From: an uncultured Gimesia sp.
GTDB lineage: Bacteria; Planctomycetota; Planctomycetia; Planctomycetales; Planctomycetaceae
Direction: 5' to 3'
DNA length: 38,737 nucleotides
Assembly: GCF_937910335.1 (NCBI RefSeq)
Contig: NZ_CALEMX010000074.1
Span: forward strand, 1 to 38,737
In this document: positions 27,503 to 37,398 of the stretch, in pieces
Layout of the letters: the number at the start of each line of letters is the position of its first letter
How positions within the stretch are numbered: position 1 is the first letter of the stretch
The notes under the pieces: model-generated
What the model saw: the letters and a program-made list of their open reading frames with translations, nothing else
The model's database searches: none
Told to the model about the DNA's origin: nothing
Position numbers and translations under genes: made by a program

Positions 27503-29425
27503 TTATGCGGCTCTTTTGAAGGAGGGCTTGTTTGACTTCAAATAAGCAGACTGAAATTCGGGCAGAATTCGTTGGATCTCTTCCAGAATGAGATCTGAAG
27601 GTTGCTCGGTAAGGTCGGAAAGTCTTTGGAACGCTTCATGAATAAATTGTTCGCTGAAACTGATTTTGTCCGCGACCATGATTTTGGGATGGCATGTAGG
27701 TACATGTTTTTCTCCATCCACATGCAATTCTTCATAAAGCTTTTCTCCGGGACGCAATCCCGTAAACTCAATTTCAATATCCTCGCCAAGTTTCAATCCG
27801 GATAATTGAACCAGATCTGCCGCCAGATCCATGATGCGAACAGGTTCACCCATATCGAGTACGAAAATTTCGCCGCCACGTCCCATAGCACCCGCCTGAA
27901 TCACCAGTTGCGATGCTTCCGGTATCGTCATGAAGTAACGCTGCATGCGCGCATCGGTTACCGAAATCGGACCACCATTCTGAATTTGTTGCGTAAAAAT
28001 CGGGACGACACTACCGGCTGAACCTAAAACATTCCCAAAACGAACCGTCACAAAATGGCATTTTGAACGCGCTGCCAGGGATTGTACATAAAGCTCAGCA
28101 ATACGTTTGTTGGCTCCCATGACATTCGTGGGATTGACGGCCTTATCGGATGAAATCATCACGAAAGTACCAACTTCAAATTCTTCTGCCAGATCTGCAA
28201 GATGTTTGGTAGCCAACGCAATATTTTTAACGGCTTCTCCCGGGTTACTTTCCATCAATGGGACATGCTTATAAGCGGCTGCATGGAAGAGAATGTCAGG
28301 TTGATATTCTCGCATCACTGCACGCATTCGTCTCGAGTCATTGATATCCGCTATGACAACATCAAACCGCCCCTGGTATCCCAGCTTGATCAATTCTCGT
28401 TCCAGAAAGAACTGGCTGTTTTCTGTGCGGTCCACCAGAATGAGTTTATTCGGAGAAAACTGTAAAAGCTGGCGGCAGATTTCTGAACCAATACTTCCCG
28501 CGCTTCCGGTTACCATTAAAACGCGGTCATCCATCCAGTCTCGAATATTCTGCATATCGAGTTGAACGGGTTCTCTCCCCAACAGGTCTTCGATACAAAC
28601 CGGACGTGGTTTCATCTCGACCTTTCCCGAGAGTAATTGTTGATAACTGGGGAGAACCTGAACCTGAATCTGAGCGGAATTTCCCGCTGCAACAAGTTGA
28701 CGGACTGTTTTTCCGGGAACCTCATCTGCAGGTAACAGTATATCGGAGACACCATATTTTTGTGCCAGCGAACACATTTCCTCTAAGGTACCCAGAACAG
28801 GAACTCCGTTAATCCGCGTTCCAATTCGACTGGTATGATCATCTAGAAAGCCGACAACCCTCAGGCACGATTCCTTATTCCGTTCAATGATTCGCAGCAG
28901 CGAAGCACCGGATTGGTTGGCTCCAATTATGAATGTGGACCTGCAATCGCCCTGGTTATGAAAAAAGCGACCGCTGTCCTGAACCATGCGAATACCGGCA
29001 CAAAATCCACAGACGGCTAATATGGTTGAACCCCAGTCTATGAGAAATACCGAACGGGGAATCATAATATTGGGGAAGACGAGATAATCAACCATTGCCA
29101 GGGCAGCGGAACTCAATGTGGCGGCTTTAGCAAGGTTAACCAGATCGAGTATCGTGATATAGCGGCTTCTGATTTTATAGACGCCACTGCTCCAGAAAGT
29201 AAATGTCTTCAATCCAATTGCCCAGAGGACAGTGGAACGAAACATCCGAAAGCCATTTTCTCCCAGCACGCCATCAACGTTGAGAGAGCCTTCATAGCGC
29301 AGCCAGAACGACAGATAGTAAATCGCACAAAAAATAGGCAAAAATACCACCATCCAGAACAGCTGGCGCTGTGTGATTCTGAATTTCTGTAACCAGTCAG
29401 ATTTCGTTCGGGAGCCCAACCTCAA
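27503..29425 (-). CDS. Membrane CapD/WbpM-type nucleotide-sugar dehydratase/epimerase
   Basis: A 640-residue polysaccharide-biosynthesis protein. The first about 150 residues hold four membrane helices. A Rossmann-like domain follows (STFIIGANQSGASLLRII), as in membrane-bound WbpM/PglF enzymes. The C-terminal extended SDR domain has the NAD motif TGSAGSIGSEI, FHAAAYKHVPLMESNP, ISSDKAVNPTNVMGANKR with the active lysine, and the LRPGEKLYEEL block typical of UDP-GlcNAc 4,6-dehydratases. It acts on the cytoplasmic face of the membrane in making surface-glycan sugars. The ATG at 29425 opens a short basic stretch (RTKSDWLQKF) before the first helix, as expected. There are no glycosyltransferase genes nearby, so it is apparently a single gene. 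The exact sugar is inferred from family. Confidence 0.92.
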   Translation of the reverse strand: MRLGSRTKSDWLQKFRITQRQLFWMVVFLPIFCAIYYLSFWLRYEGSLNVDGVLGENGFRMFRSTVLWAIGLKTFTFWSSGVYKIRSRYITILDLVNLAKAATLSSAALAMVDYLVFPNIMIPRSVFLIDWGSTILAVCGFCAGIRMVQDSGRFFHNQGDCRSTFIIGANQSGASLLRIIERNKESCLRVVGFLDDHTSRIGTRINGVPVLGTLEEMCSLAQKYGVSDILLPADEVPGKTVRQLVAAGNSAQIQVQVLPSYQQLLSGKVEMKPRPVCIEDLLGREPVQLDMQNIRDWMDDRVLMVTGSAGSIGSEICRQLLQFSPNKLILVDRTENSQFFLERELIKLGYQGRFDVVIADINDSRRMRAVMREYQPDILFHAAAYKHVPLMESNPGEAVKNIALATKHLADLAEEFEVGTFVMISSDKAVNPTNVMGANKRIAELYVQSLAARSKCHFVTVRFGNVLGSAGSVVPIFTQQIQNGGPISVTDARMQRYFMTIPEASQLVIQAGAMGRGGEIFVLDMGEPVRIMDLAADLVQLSGLKLGEDIEIEFTGLRPGEKLYEELHVDGEKHVPTCHPKIMVADKISFSEQFIHEAFQRLSDLTEQPSDLILEEIQRILPEFQSAYLKSNKPSFKRAA

Positions 29426-29794
29426 CTCCTAATGTTTCAAGTTCCCAATCCAAAAGAGACAGCGAATTGTAACCGTATACAAAAAAGCATACCGTCCCCC
29501 CGGGAGCTTAGATAAGGACAGGGTTAATACCAATTTTCACTATTTTTCGTCAATATCAATATTCTTAAGAACAATGCAGTAAATACCTTGTCCTCTTTAT
29601 TAAGCCATCATCCGGTTGTAAGATCGCAGGATTGGGCTTTTCAGAAATCGACTCAAATCCGTTGTCTCAATGCGGGTCTGTAAGACTCAAGAACTAATTG
29701 ATTTGGGCAAGTCGCTTTTCTGATTTTTGTTGATTATGATATGAATCCACAAAACTGTGAAAACGACTCAACTTGATAATCCGTAAGGTGTAAC
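29426..29794. other. 369-bp divergent intergenic region
   Basis: The region separates capD (minus) from pabA (plus). It is AT-rich apart from a CCCCCCGGGAG block near 29498. I see no gene, RNA or repeat. TATGAT (29735-29740) could be a -10 for pabA, but no -35 sits at normal spacing. Confidence 0.4.
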
Positions 29795-30400
29795 GTGATA
29801 TTCGTTCTCGATAATTATGATTCGTTTACCTATAATCTGGTGCAACGATTTGGGGAAATTGATCCCCAATTGGACATTCAGGTTGTCCGCAACAACCAGA
29901 CGTCCATTGAAGCAATTGAACAGTCCAGCCCGGAAAAAATTATTATTTCGCCAGGCCCCTGTACTCCTCAGGAAGCAGGTCTGTCCAAAGAGGTTGTGGA
30001 ATCGTTTGCGGGAAAAGTTCCGATTCTGGGAGTTTGTTTAGGGCATCAATGTATTGCGGAAGTCTTCGGAGCAAAAGTCATTCGTGCCAATCGGCTGATG
30101 CATGGGAAAGTTTCTCAGGTGCATCATGATTCCCAAGGCGTATTTCAAAATCTGCCGAACCCGTTTCAGGCAACCCGCTACCACAGTCTGATTGTTCCCG
30201 AAGAGTCCATTCCTGACGAACTTGAGATCTGTGCCTGGGTGGAAGAGGAGGGGCATCCCAAAGAAATTATGGGAATTCGGCATCAAACGAAAGCCGTGCA
30301 TGGCGTCCAGTTTCACCCCGAAAGTTTTCTAACATTGGAGGGCATTACACTGCTGAAAAATTTCCTCCAACTTCCCGCAGAACAACTCACCGGCGTCTGA
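29795..30400 (+). CDS. pabA: Aminodeoxychorismate/anthranilate synthase component II (glutamine amidotransferase)
   Basis: The 201-residue class I glutaminase supplies ammonia for 4-amino-4-deoxychorismate (folate) and/or anthranilate (tryptophan) synthesis. Seen: MIFVLDNYDSFTYNLVQ at the N-terminus, the oxyanion GPCTPQEAG, the nucleophile in GVCLGHQ, the MHGKVS loop, RYHSL, and HGVQFHPES with His and Glu of the triad. It starts at GTG 29795 with AAGGTG just upstream. The chorismate-binding partner (pabB/trpE) is not in the window, so whether it is PabA, TrpG or dual-purpose cannot be decided. moeA starts 22 bp after it, suggesting co-transcription. Confidence 0.92.
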   Translation: MIFVLDNYDSFTYNLVQRFGEIDPQLDIQVVRNNQTSIEAIEQSSPEKIIISPGPCTPQEAGLSKEVVESFAGKVPILGVCLGHQCIAEVFGAKVIRANRLMHGKVSQVHHDSQGVFQNLPNPFQATRYHSLIVPEESIPDELEICAWVEEEGHPKEIMGIRHQTKAVHGVQFHPESFLTLEGITLLKNFLQLPAEQLTGV

Positions 30401-30422
30401 TCGGCAGAGGAAAGATTTAACT

Positions 30423-31637
30423 ATGCTGAGTGTTCAAGAGGCATTTCGCCTGATTTTAGAGACCGTTATTCCCATAACCCCTCATCAATGTTCATTGTTT
30501 GAAGCGGATCACTGCATTCTCGCCTCAGGAACGGTGAGTGACGTAAATGTTCCGCCGTTTGATAAAGCTTTAATGGACGGATTTGCGGTCAGAAGCACTG
30601 ATTTCATCGACGGGAACGCGACACTGCAAATCCTGGAAACGATCTATGCAGGAAGTGTTCCCACATTGCCACTTCAAACAGGTCAAACATCACAAATTAT
30701 GACCGGAGCCCCCCTTCCTGAGGGAGCAGATGCCGTCGTCCAGATTGAGCATTGTAAAATTAATGAAGAACAGCAGAGCGTGCAGATTGAGACTTCGCCC
30801 GTCTCTCCAGGAAAAAATATGCTCTATCACGCTTCAATCCTCAAAAGGGGAGCCGCCGTGCTGGAAGCGGGCACATTGCTCAGAGCTCAGGAAATCGGGG
30901 CATTGGCTGAAACCGGGAGCTCCTTAGTTTCGGTTCGACGTCCTCCCAGTCTCTCCATTCTGGCAACGGGTGATGAACTTGTTGCTCCCGATGAATCTCC
31001 GCAAGTGGGACAAATCAGAAATTCCAATGAGGTCATGCTCTATACACAGGTGTTACAGTCGCATGCGCGGCCTATTCCTCTGGGAATTGCCCGTGACGAG
31101 CGAAGTCATTTGAGTGAAAAGATTAATGAAGGATTAAAGAGCGATTTTCTTTTGCTTTCTGGTGGAGTTTCCGCAGGGACGTTAGATCTCGTCCCTTCTG
31201 AATTACAGGCGGCGGGCGTAAGACAGGTCTTTCACAAAATCGATTTGAAACCAGGAAAACCGCTCTGGTTTGGTCTGCTGGAACAGGAAAACCGAGCCCC
31301 CTGCTATATCTTTGGATTGCCCGGAAACCCCGTCAGTAGCATGGTTTGCTTCGAATTATTTGTTCGCACTGCCATCCGTCAATTCATGGGTTTTCCCTCT
31401 CCAAAGCCTGACCCGCTTGAAGCACGACTGAAGTCTGATTTCCAGACACGTGGAAATCGCCCGACTTATCAGCCTGCGATAGTAGAGTGGGAGAGTAATG
31501 AAGCCGTCGTGACTCCCTTAAAAACCCTGGGCTCAGCCGATTTGCGTTCAACCGTGGCTGCGAATGCCGTTGCTTTATTCCCCAGCGGTAACCAGCTTTT
31601 TCAGACGGGTCTCAAAGTTGAGACTTTTTTATGGTAG
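30423..31637 (+). CDS. moeA: Molybdopterin molybdenumtransferase
   Basis: MoeA inserts molybdate into adenylylated molybdopterin, the last step of molybdenum cofactor synthesis. The 404-residue protein has PPFDKALMDGFAVRS, IMTGAPLPEGADAVVQIE (domain III/MoeA-N), and then the MogA-like domain with ILATGDELV, IRNSNEVML and LLSGGVSAGTLD. FGLPGNPVSSMVCFELFV and a C-terminal beta domain follow. Length and motif order are normal for the family. It starts 22 bp after pabA and has the same orientation. Presence implies molybdoenzymes in the organism, none of which lies in this window. Confidence 0.95.
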   Translation: MLSVQEAFRLILETVIPITPHQCSLFEADHCILASGTVSDVNVPPFDKALMDGFAVRSTDFIDGNATLQILETIYAGSVPTLPLQTGQTSQIMTGAPLPEGADAVVQIEHCKINEEQQSVQIETSPVSPGKNMLYHASILKRGAAVLEAGTLLRAQEIGALAETGSSLVSVRRPPSLSILATGDELVAPDESPQVGQIRNSNEVMLYTQVLQSHARPIPLGIARDERSHLSEKINEGLKSDFLLLSGGVSAGTLDLVPSELQAAGVRQVFHKIDLKPGKPLWFGLLEQENRAPCYIFGLPGNPVSSMVCFELFVRTAIRQFMGFPSPKPDPLEARLKSDFQTRGNRPTYQPAIVEWESNEAVVTPLKTLGSADLRSTVAANAVALFPSGNQLFQTGLKVETFLW

Positions 31638-31859
31638 CACCACCACTTTCTCCTATGATTGATCTACTCTCAAATGGTCAATTTCAGTAAAAATCACGTC
31701 GATCAGACACAAAATGAGGTCGTTTTCAGTGAACTGATCCATTCAGGATCGTTGATTTGGCGTAAAATAAATTACAGATTGAGATGAAACAGGACGTTTC
31801 ACTCATAGCAGGATTGAGATCAACCTGCCTGTCGAGATTAAATTCCAAGGATGGAAATT

Positions 31860-33755
31860 ATGGCCGTTACCGTAAAGACGTTTGAAAATTCTCCCGCCCA
31901 TCAACCCTCACTGGAAACATCTTCTGTGTCTGATGACATGTCTTCCAAAAAAGAGTTACAGAATGACCAGCCGCTGGGTGAGGACGTTCAAAAAATTATC
32001 AACACCGCGCGCACTTCACCAGCGCCAGCATTAGGTGCCTGGCTGATGTCGGGGTTAACCGCCTGCCTGATGTGGGCCAGTTTTACGCCCCTTGATTATG
32101 GTCCTTTGGGCTGGGTTTGCCTGATTCCACTTTTACTTTTGGTCAGAGTTCCCCGTAAAACTCGTTTGATGTATACGGCCATCTATTGTTCGGGTCTGTT
32201 ATTTACCACACTCACATTCCAATGGATGCGACTGGGAGACCCTTCCATGTATGTCGCCTGGATTGCGCTGGCAGTTTATGTCGCATGTTATTTCCCAGTC
32301 TTCGTGTTGCTCACAAGATTGGCAGTTCATCGTTTTCATCTTCCTCTACCTTTAGCTGCACCAGTCATGTGGGTTGGTCTGGAATATATGCGTGCCTACT
32401 TACTGACTGGATTTTCGTGGTACTACATTGGGCATACGCAGTATCGCTGGATCGAATTGATTCAGATTAGTGACATTACAGGTGCCTACGGAGTGAGTTT
32501 TCTAGTCGTGATGTTGGCGGCCTGTTTTGCTGATCTGTTGCCGGCATCACTCATGAGACGTTTCAAGCTGTTTCCGCCGAAACTGACTCCCGAAGAACAA
32601 AAAATGGATCAGATTAGTCTCAAACAGATTATACAGACGGCAGTTTGCTTGAGTCTATTTTTTGCTGTGCTCGGATATGGTTATGTACGTCGCTCACAAG
32701 CGGAATTCCAGAATGGCGCCCGTGTGGCATTGATTCAGGGGAATTTTCCGACTTCGGTAAAGCATGACCCCAATGCATGGAGATCCATCTACTTAAAGCA
32801 TCAGATTCTAATGGGAGCCGCGGTCCGCTATCAGCCTGATTTAATTGTCTGGCCGGAAACCATGTTTCGCTGGCCTTTGATCGAACGCAATGGAAAAACG
32901 AATCAGGAATTACAGACGATTGCTCCCGAAGTACCACTGGAAAAATGGAGCGAACCTTCCGTTCGCAAATCACTCATTAATATGAGTCAGGAAGCCAACG
33001 CAGCTCTCGTAATCGGGCTGGACACCGTTTCGGCCGGCGACTCGAAAGTCGATCACTTTAACTCAGCCGCGTTCATACGCCCTGACTACGGCCTTGTATC
33101 GCGATATGACAAAATTCATTTAGTACCCTTCGGTGAATATCTACCGCTCAAAGAGACCCTGCCATTTTTGAGTCTGTTTTCTCCCTATGGCGCCTCCATG
33201 GGTATTGAACCAGGAAAGCATGCTGCCAACTTCGAATATAAAAATTGGAATTTTGCTCCGATCATCTGCTTTGAGGATACCGTACCTCATCTGGTTCGTT
33301 CGATGGTCAATCAGTCTTCTGCATCTGATTCAACTGAAAAACCGATCGACTGTCTCGTCAATCTGACGAATGATGGTTGGTTTCATGGTTCGAGTGAATT
33401 GGATCAGCACCTGATTACTGCATCCTTTCGATGTGTAGAAAACCGAACTCCGATGGTCCGGGCCGTCAATACAGGTGTGTCTGCAGTCATAGACGGCGAT
33501 GGAATGATTGTCGAACCAGATGTCTTTATTGATGGAGATGATCAGGGACGTACCTCATTTGTCAATTCTAAAACAGGACGCTGGAACAAATCATTAAACG
33601 CCGTGTTGATTGATACGATACCACTAGATAACCGTACAAGTCTCTACACGAAATATGGTGACTGGTTTGCGGGAACCTGCTGCTTCTGTGCCATGTTCAT
33701 CTTTTTTATGGCACTACTGACGCGTAAGCGAAAGCCAGTACCAGCGAAGTCGTAA
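31860..33755 (+). CDS. lnt: Apolipoprotein N-acyltransferase
   Basis: Lnt adds the third acyl chain to the N-terminal cysteine of lipoproteins, in the inner membrane. The 631-residue protein has an N-terminal cytosolic extension of about 45 residues, then six to seven membrane helices including LGPLGWVCLIPLLLL and GFSWYYIGHTQYRW. The periplasmic nitrilase domain carries the catalytic triad: Glu in IVWPETMFRWP, Lys in YDKIHLVPFGEYLP, Cys in APIICFEDTVPH. NLTNDGWFHGSSELDQH is the usual signature, and a last helix closes the protein. ATG 31860 is preferred over 31851 because AAGGA sits 8 nt before it, while it touches the upstream ATG. The protein is longer than the usual 500-550 residues because of the N-terminal extension. 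Confidence 0.94.
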   Translation: MAVTVKTFENSPAHQPSLETSSVSDDMSSKKELQNDQPLGEDVQKIINTARTSPAPALGAWLMSGLTACLMWASFTPLDYGPLGWVCLIPLLLLVRVPRKTRLMYTAIYCSGLLFTTLTFQWMRLGDPSMYVAWIALAVYVACYFPVFVLLTRLAVHRFHLPLPLAAPVMWVGLEYMRAYLLTGFSWYYIGHTQYRWIELIQISDITGAYGVSFLVVMLAACFADLLPASLMRRFKLFPPKLTPEEQKMDQISLKQIIQTAVCLSLFFAVLGYGYVRRSQAEFQNGARVALIQGNFPTSVKHDPNAWRSIYLKHQILMGAAVRYQPDLIVWPETMFRWPLIERNGKTNQELQTIAPEVPLEKWSEPSVRKSLINMSQEANAALVIGLDTVSAGDSKVDHFNSAAFIRPDYGLVSRYDKIHLVPFGEYLPLKETLPFLSLFSPYGASMGIEPGKHAANFEYKNWNFAPIICFEDTVPHLVRSMVNQSSASDSTEKPIDCLVNLTNDGWFHGSSELDQHLITASFRCVENRTPMVRAVNTGVSAVIDGDGMIVEPDVFIDGDDQGRTSFVNSKTGRWNKSLNAVLIDTIPLDNRTSLYTKYGDWFAGTCCFCAMFIFFMALLTRKRKPVPAKS

Positions 33756-34057
33756 TCCCCATCGGTTTTGAGTCTCGTTCGTCAAATGCTCGCTAATCGT
33801 CCATCTCACGCGGGAGAGAAATGGACAGATTTTCTTGCCCATGACTGCTGCTTTGTCCCGCTTTATGCACGGTTGAACGAGTTATCGACAGGATCGATGA
33901 TTTTTGTCGGTTTAATAAAATTCAGTTGAGACAATAGATTTGCGTGCGCCCCACCTCTCAGACTAAAATAGCGGCCAGGAGCATGGAATCCCTGCGTTCC
34001 AGAACTCAATATCGAATCTTACTCAAAATTTTAGATGACGAAGATTGTTTCAAAAAA
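33756..34057. other. 302-bp intergenic region before the GYF protein
   Basis: A frame extension back to GTG 33944 is open, but it lacks domain sequence, so this is probably non-coding. CGACA and TGTCG lie about 15 nt apart around 33893-33910 and could pair weakly. No promoter or RNA was recognised. Confidence 0.35.
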
Positions 34058-35527
34058 ATGTCACGGGACAGCTGGTACTATAAACAATTAAATGAAGAAT
34101 GTGGCCCCATCTCATTTGAAGAACTATTTGCGATGGCTCATCAAGGCAAATTAACTCCTCAAATGGATATCAAAAATGGCGAATCGGGCAACTGGTTTCC
34201 TGCCCAAGACATTGACGGTTTATTCGAAACAGAGTCTGACCAGCATACGCCTGCATCCAGTGAGATGCCTTCACTGGATGAGTTCTCTATTGTTGATTCC
34301 TCGTATGGTGTCGAAGCAAAGGAAAATCTACCTTCCCTGGATGGGTTTTCCATAGTGGAAGATGAAGACAAACTCTCTTCAAATCTGGAATCACAGGCAC
34401 CCCGTTTTGCCACGCTCGAGGCGGTTCGAAGTAAACATCAGAATATTCAATGGTTCTGCCGAATTCTGAATCAGGAACTGGGTCCGATGTCGGCGGAAGA
34501 TCTCATGCAACTGCTGTTCGATGGTGAATTAGCTCCCAATGACAAAGTCAAATCATCCACTGAACCGGATTGGGTTGCCGCTCGCACAGTGGCCTTTCTC
34601 AGTTCGATTGGTGGTGACTTGGATGAAGATGAAGATACAGAGTCCGAGACCGAGCATGTTGATTCTGATTCCGAAAATACTGAGGTTGAATCGCAAACCA
34701 AACAGACAATTCCGGAACCTCCTAAACCGCCGATATTCAAGGCACGCTCGAAACAAAAATGGTACTGCAAGCTAGGTGGTATGGGATATGGTCCGATTGA
34801 ACCTTATAAAATAAAATTGTGGGCAGAACAGGAACGCATTGAAACCACAGATTTATTAAAACTGGGTCGAAAAGGTGAGTGGTTCGAAGCGTGGCAGATT
34901 GAAGCACTGCAATTAAAAAAACCTGCAGAACAGCAGTCGCCCCAGGAAGAAACTCCTACAGCAGAAACAAAAGAAACAGAAACAAAACTTGAAACAGATC
35001 CGTTGAAAAAAATGGAGACAGCAACGCCCGCACAAGCGCCACCTCCTCCAATGCCTGTTGCTCCCCCTCCCCCTCGTCCGAAACCAAAAATGAAAGTCCA
35101 ACGGTCAAATCCACTAGAGGCATTAGGGCCTCTCATGGATCCAAAAATTTTGGGTGGCATTGCTGCTGTAGCCGTTTTAGGTGCGGTCTTTTATTTTGTT
35201 CCCCTGGGAGGCTTATTTTCTCCAGGTGGTCAAGAGGAACTGGCGAAACTTCAGGCGGTTCATAAAGAGTTTCTGGCGTTAAAGCAAAAGCAGGCAAGTG
35301 AAAGCGAATGGAGCAGCTTTAATAAAAAAGTCACAACCGAAATGGCCCCCATCATCAAAGACCTGGAAGCAAATGCGTCCTCTAGCAACCCGCACATGCA
35401 ACATTTGATGTGGGCCGCGAGAGACCATCTTAAGAAGATGCTGGACAATGCACAGCAAAAGAACAATCCGGAACAAATAAAATTTGAAAACCAGCTCAAA
35501 GAGGCAGAACGACTTATTAGCAAGTGA
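34058..35527 (+). CDS. Triple GYF-domain, single-pass membrane protein
   Basis: The 489-residue product has three GYF_2-type domains, each marked by W-x-Y/F/C..G-P-(I/M)-x-x-E/P and a closing W-F/V-x-A. They start at WYYKQLNEECGPIS (about 6-56), WFCRILNQELGPMS (132-180) and WYCKLGGMGYGPIE (235-284). Acidic linkers separate them, and the first linker contains a twin sequence PSLDEFSIVD / PSLDGFSIVE. A Pro-rich stretch (APPPPMPVAPPPPRPKPK) precedes one membrane helix (about 364-387), and a charged C-terminal helical region follows. GYF domains bind proline-rich peptides, so it may recruit Pro-rich partners or fold on its own. ATG 34058 is preferred because the first domain begins right after it; GTG 33944 would add 38 residues of no visible domain. 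Function unknown. Confidence 0.8.
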   Translation: MSRDSWYYKQLNEECGPISFEELFAMAHQGKLTPQMDIKNGESGNWFPAQDIDGLFETESDQHTPASSEMPSLDEFSIVDSSYGVEAKENLPSLDGFSIVEDEDKLSSNLESQAPRFATLEAVRSKHQNIQWFCRILNQELGPMSAEDLMQLLFDGELAPNDKVKSSTEPDWVAARTVAFLSSIGGDLDEDEDTESETEHVDSDSENTEVESQTKQTIPEPPKPPIFKARSKQKWYCKLGGMGYGPIEPYKIKLWAEQERIETTDLLKLGRKGEWFEAWQIEALQLKKPAEQQSPQEETPTAETKETETKLETDPLKKMETATPAQAPPPPMPVAPPPPRPKPKMKVQRSNPLEALGPLMDPKILGGIAAVAVLGAVFYFVPLGGLFSPGGQEELAKLQAVHKEFLALKQKQASESEWSSFNKKVTTEMAPIIKDLEANASSSNPHMQHLMWAARDHLKKMLDNAQQKNNPEQIKFENQLKEAERLISK

Positions 35528-35599
35528 TTTTTTAGCGCTACGCATTGACTAATAAATTACTTTGAAGACTTTGGAGAGATCTTCGCCGAGCGAATCGAA

Positions 35600-36055
35600 T
35601 CAGGTATCTTGAGGTAAGCTCGGAATTTTCACTTTCCACCAGGTGAGTAAACGAGTTGGGATTTTGTCACCGTTTAAAATTCCTTCAACCTGGATAAACC
35701 GATTGTCTTTTACGCGATACACGAAGGTTACCGGAGTTTTCTGTTTTCGTCCTTTATTCGGCCCCTCGAGAACTTCCAAGTCAAAATATGTGAAGAGCGA
35801 AACGTCAGACATTCGCTGCAAATGGAATTTCGCCTGATGTGAATGCAGCAGTTTTCTATTTCGGTCATACATGCTCACTTTCGAGATCTTGTTCGAAATT
35901 TCCTGCTCAACTCTAAGAGGAGATCCTTTCGAGTCCTGATCGCTGCGAATCCATTTTCCTTGCAGAGTTTGATAATCTTCTTCGGGGGCAGGTTCTGCAG
36001 AAAGCAGGGGCGTTCCAGGAATCAGGATGGCAATCAGGAGCATGAGTTGTTTCAT
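35600..36055 (-). CDS. Exported TIGR03067-like small protein
   Basis: The 151-residue protein has a signal peptide (MKQLMLLIAILIPGTPLLSA) and the motif YQTLQGKWIRS at the start of the mature part. This is the hallmark of TIGR03067, a lipocalin-like family expanded in planctomycetes. The rest alternates short beta strands (VSLFTYFDLEVLEG, TPVTFVYRVKDNRFIQVEG), as expected for a beta-barrel. The ATG at 36055 is chosen over 36073 because AAGAG is upstream and it opens the signal peptide directly. Function is unknown; probably periplasmic or surface ligand binding. It precedes nothing obvious, and rnd lies on the same strand upstream. Confidence 0.75.
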   Translation of the reverse strand: MKQLMLLIAILIPGTPLLSAEPAPEEDYQTLQGKWIRSDQDSKGSPLRVEQEISNKISKVSMYDRNRKLLHSHQAKFHLQRMSDVSLFTYFDLEVLEGPNKGRKQKTPVTFVYRVKDNRFIQVEGILNGDKIPTRLLTWWKVKIPSLPQDT

Positions 36056-36116
36056 GGAAACTCTTATTCTCATAATCTTGGTTAGAAAAAACGCTGCTAT
36101 GATTCAAGTCAGTAAG

Positions 36117-37304
36117 TTAATCCTGGCGTTCGAAATGCAACGGGTGATCTGATTCTAGATCAGCCACGCGCATCGAAATTTTTCCATCAAGCACATCCGT
36201 CAATAAATCGCCGCATACATCAGCACGCCAGCCAACCATTAAACGCGGCTTCTTCTCACTCTGTTCTCGATAGACGTGATAGCGTACCAGATGTCTTAAG
36301 TCAGCGGTTGTGCCTACCAGACTTTGAGCGACATTCATTTCTGCACAACGATTTGCCAGCGCGATACCCAGCAATTTTCCGATGACCTGTTCATCTTGAT
36401 TCTGATGGTTATTGGGATTTTCGATATGTTGAGGAAGCTGATCCTTGGGAATCTGTTGCGCTATAGCAATACGCTCTATCACATCAGGGGCCAGCTTGAA
36501 CATGTTCTTACGATTTAAATCACGTGTCGCTATGAGATCTTGTGTTGTAGTTGGCTTCCGACGAGCAAGTTCGATTAGTAAATCATCGCGCATCACTCTG
36601 CGCGCCGGTTGGTCTTTTTTCTGAGCCACTTCGTCCCGCCAGTCGAACAGTTCACGGATGATGGCCAGTTCACGAGGCTTTAATTTATGTAATCCGGAAA
36701 GACGGCGCCAGTTTTCTCGATGAAATTCCGAATCGACTTCGTCAATCATGCGCTGGAATTCCGCATCGGCCCATGTAATGCGACCTAGATCGGTTAACTC
36801 TTTTTCCTGCGTTTTCCAGATTTTGAGCACGTATTTTACATCGTCCAGTGCGTATTTAATCTGCTGCTCAGTGAGTGGTCTGCGACGCCAGTCTGTACGG
36901 GTTTCTTTACTTCCCGCATTCGCATTCAATACACGCGCAACCAGCGCTGTATAAGAAATGGGAAAGCTGCGTGAACGCAAACCTTCTGCAATCTGTAAAT
37001 CAACCAGCTTTTGGGGTTTCTTACCAGAAAAATGCCGACAAAATCGTACCTCTTCGCGGCCTCCATGCACAATGACCGTCGTGGAATCATTTGTCATGAT
37101 TTCCCACCAGGGGGATAAATCTTTTACTTCGTAAGGATCGACGGCCACTGACTGACCGTTTAATGCAAACTGCAGCAGTGAAAGCTCCGGACGGTAAGTA
37201 AACTCCGAAACAAATTCTGTATCGAATGCAACAATGCCCGCGTCTAAGATTTGATCGCACAATGCGAGAAAATCAGACTGCTGAACAATGAGAGGGCTCG
37301 ACAT
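36117..37304 (-). CDS. rnd: Ribonuclease D
   Basis: A DEDDy 3'-5' exoribonuclease that trims tRNA and other stable RNA 3' ends. Seen in the 395-residue protein: exonuclease motif I IVAFDTEFVSE, motif II VIVHGGREEVRF (in a variant form), and motif III YALDDVKYVLKIW with the conserved Tyr-x3-Asp. TDWRRRPLTEQQIKYA is typical of RNase D. An HRDC domain follows (around ELFDWRDEVAQKKDQPARR and MRDDLLIELARRKP), plus a second helical C-terminal part. ATG 37304 is chosen because AGGAAG lies 11 nt upstream; a TTG at 37340 would add 12 residues with no support. Total length agrees with E. coli RNase D (about 375). Confidence 0.92.
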   Translation of the reverse strand: MSSPLIVQQSDFLALCDQILDAGIVAFDTEFVSEFTYRPELSLLQFALNGQSVAVDPYEVKDLSPWWEIMTNDSTTVIVHGGREEVRFCRHFSGKKPQKLVDLQIAEGLRSRSFPISYTALVARVLNANAGSKETRTDWRRRPLTEQQIKYALDDVKYVLKIWKTQEKELTDLGRITWADAEFQRMIDEVDSEFHRENWRRLSGLHKLKPRELAIIRELFDWRDEVAQKKDQPARRVMRDDLLIELARRKPTTTQDLIATRDLNRKNMFKLAPDVIERIAIAQQIPKDQLPQHIENPNNHQNQDEQVIGKLLGIALANRCAEMNVAQSLVGTTADLRHLVRYHVYREQSEKKPRLMVGWRADVCGDLLTDVLDGKISMRVADLESDHPLHFERQD

Positions 37305-37398
37305 CGCTCGATTACTTCCTATTTCTTTTACCAGGATCAACAGATTGATTTTCGGACGGTCACCCGCTGATCTGCTTGGAATTTATCTTACCTAAAAC

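Noticed and set aside
27263-27535. 90-codon plus-strand frame
   Set aside because: Spans the MMPL start, the hairpin region and the capD end; the product is low-quality sequence.
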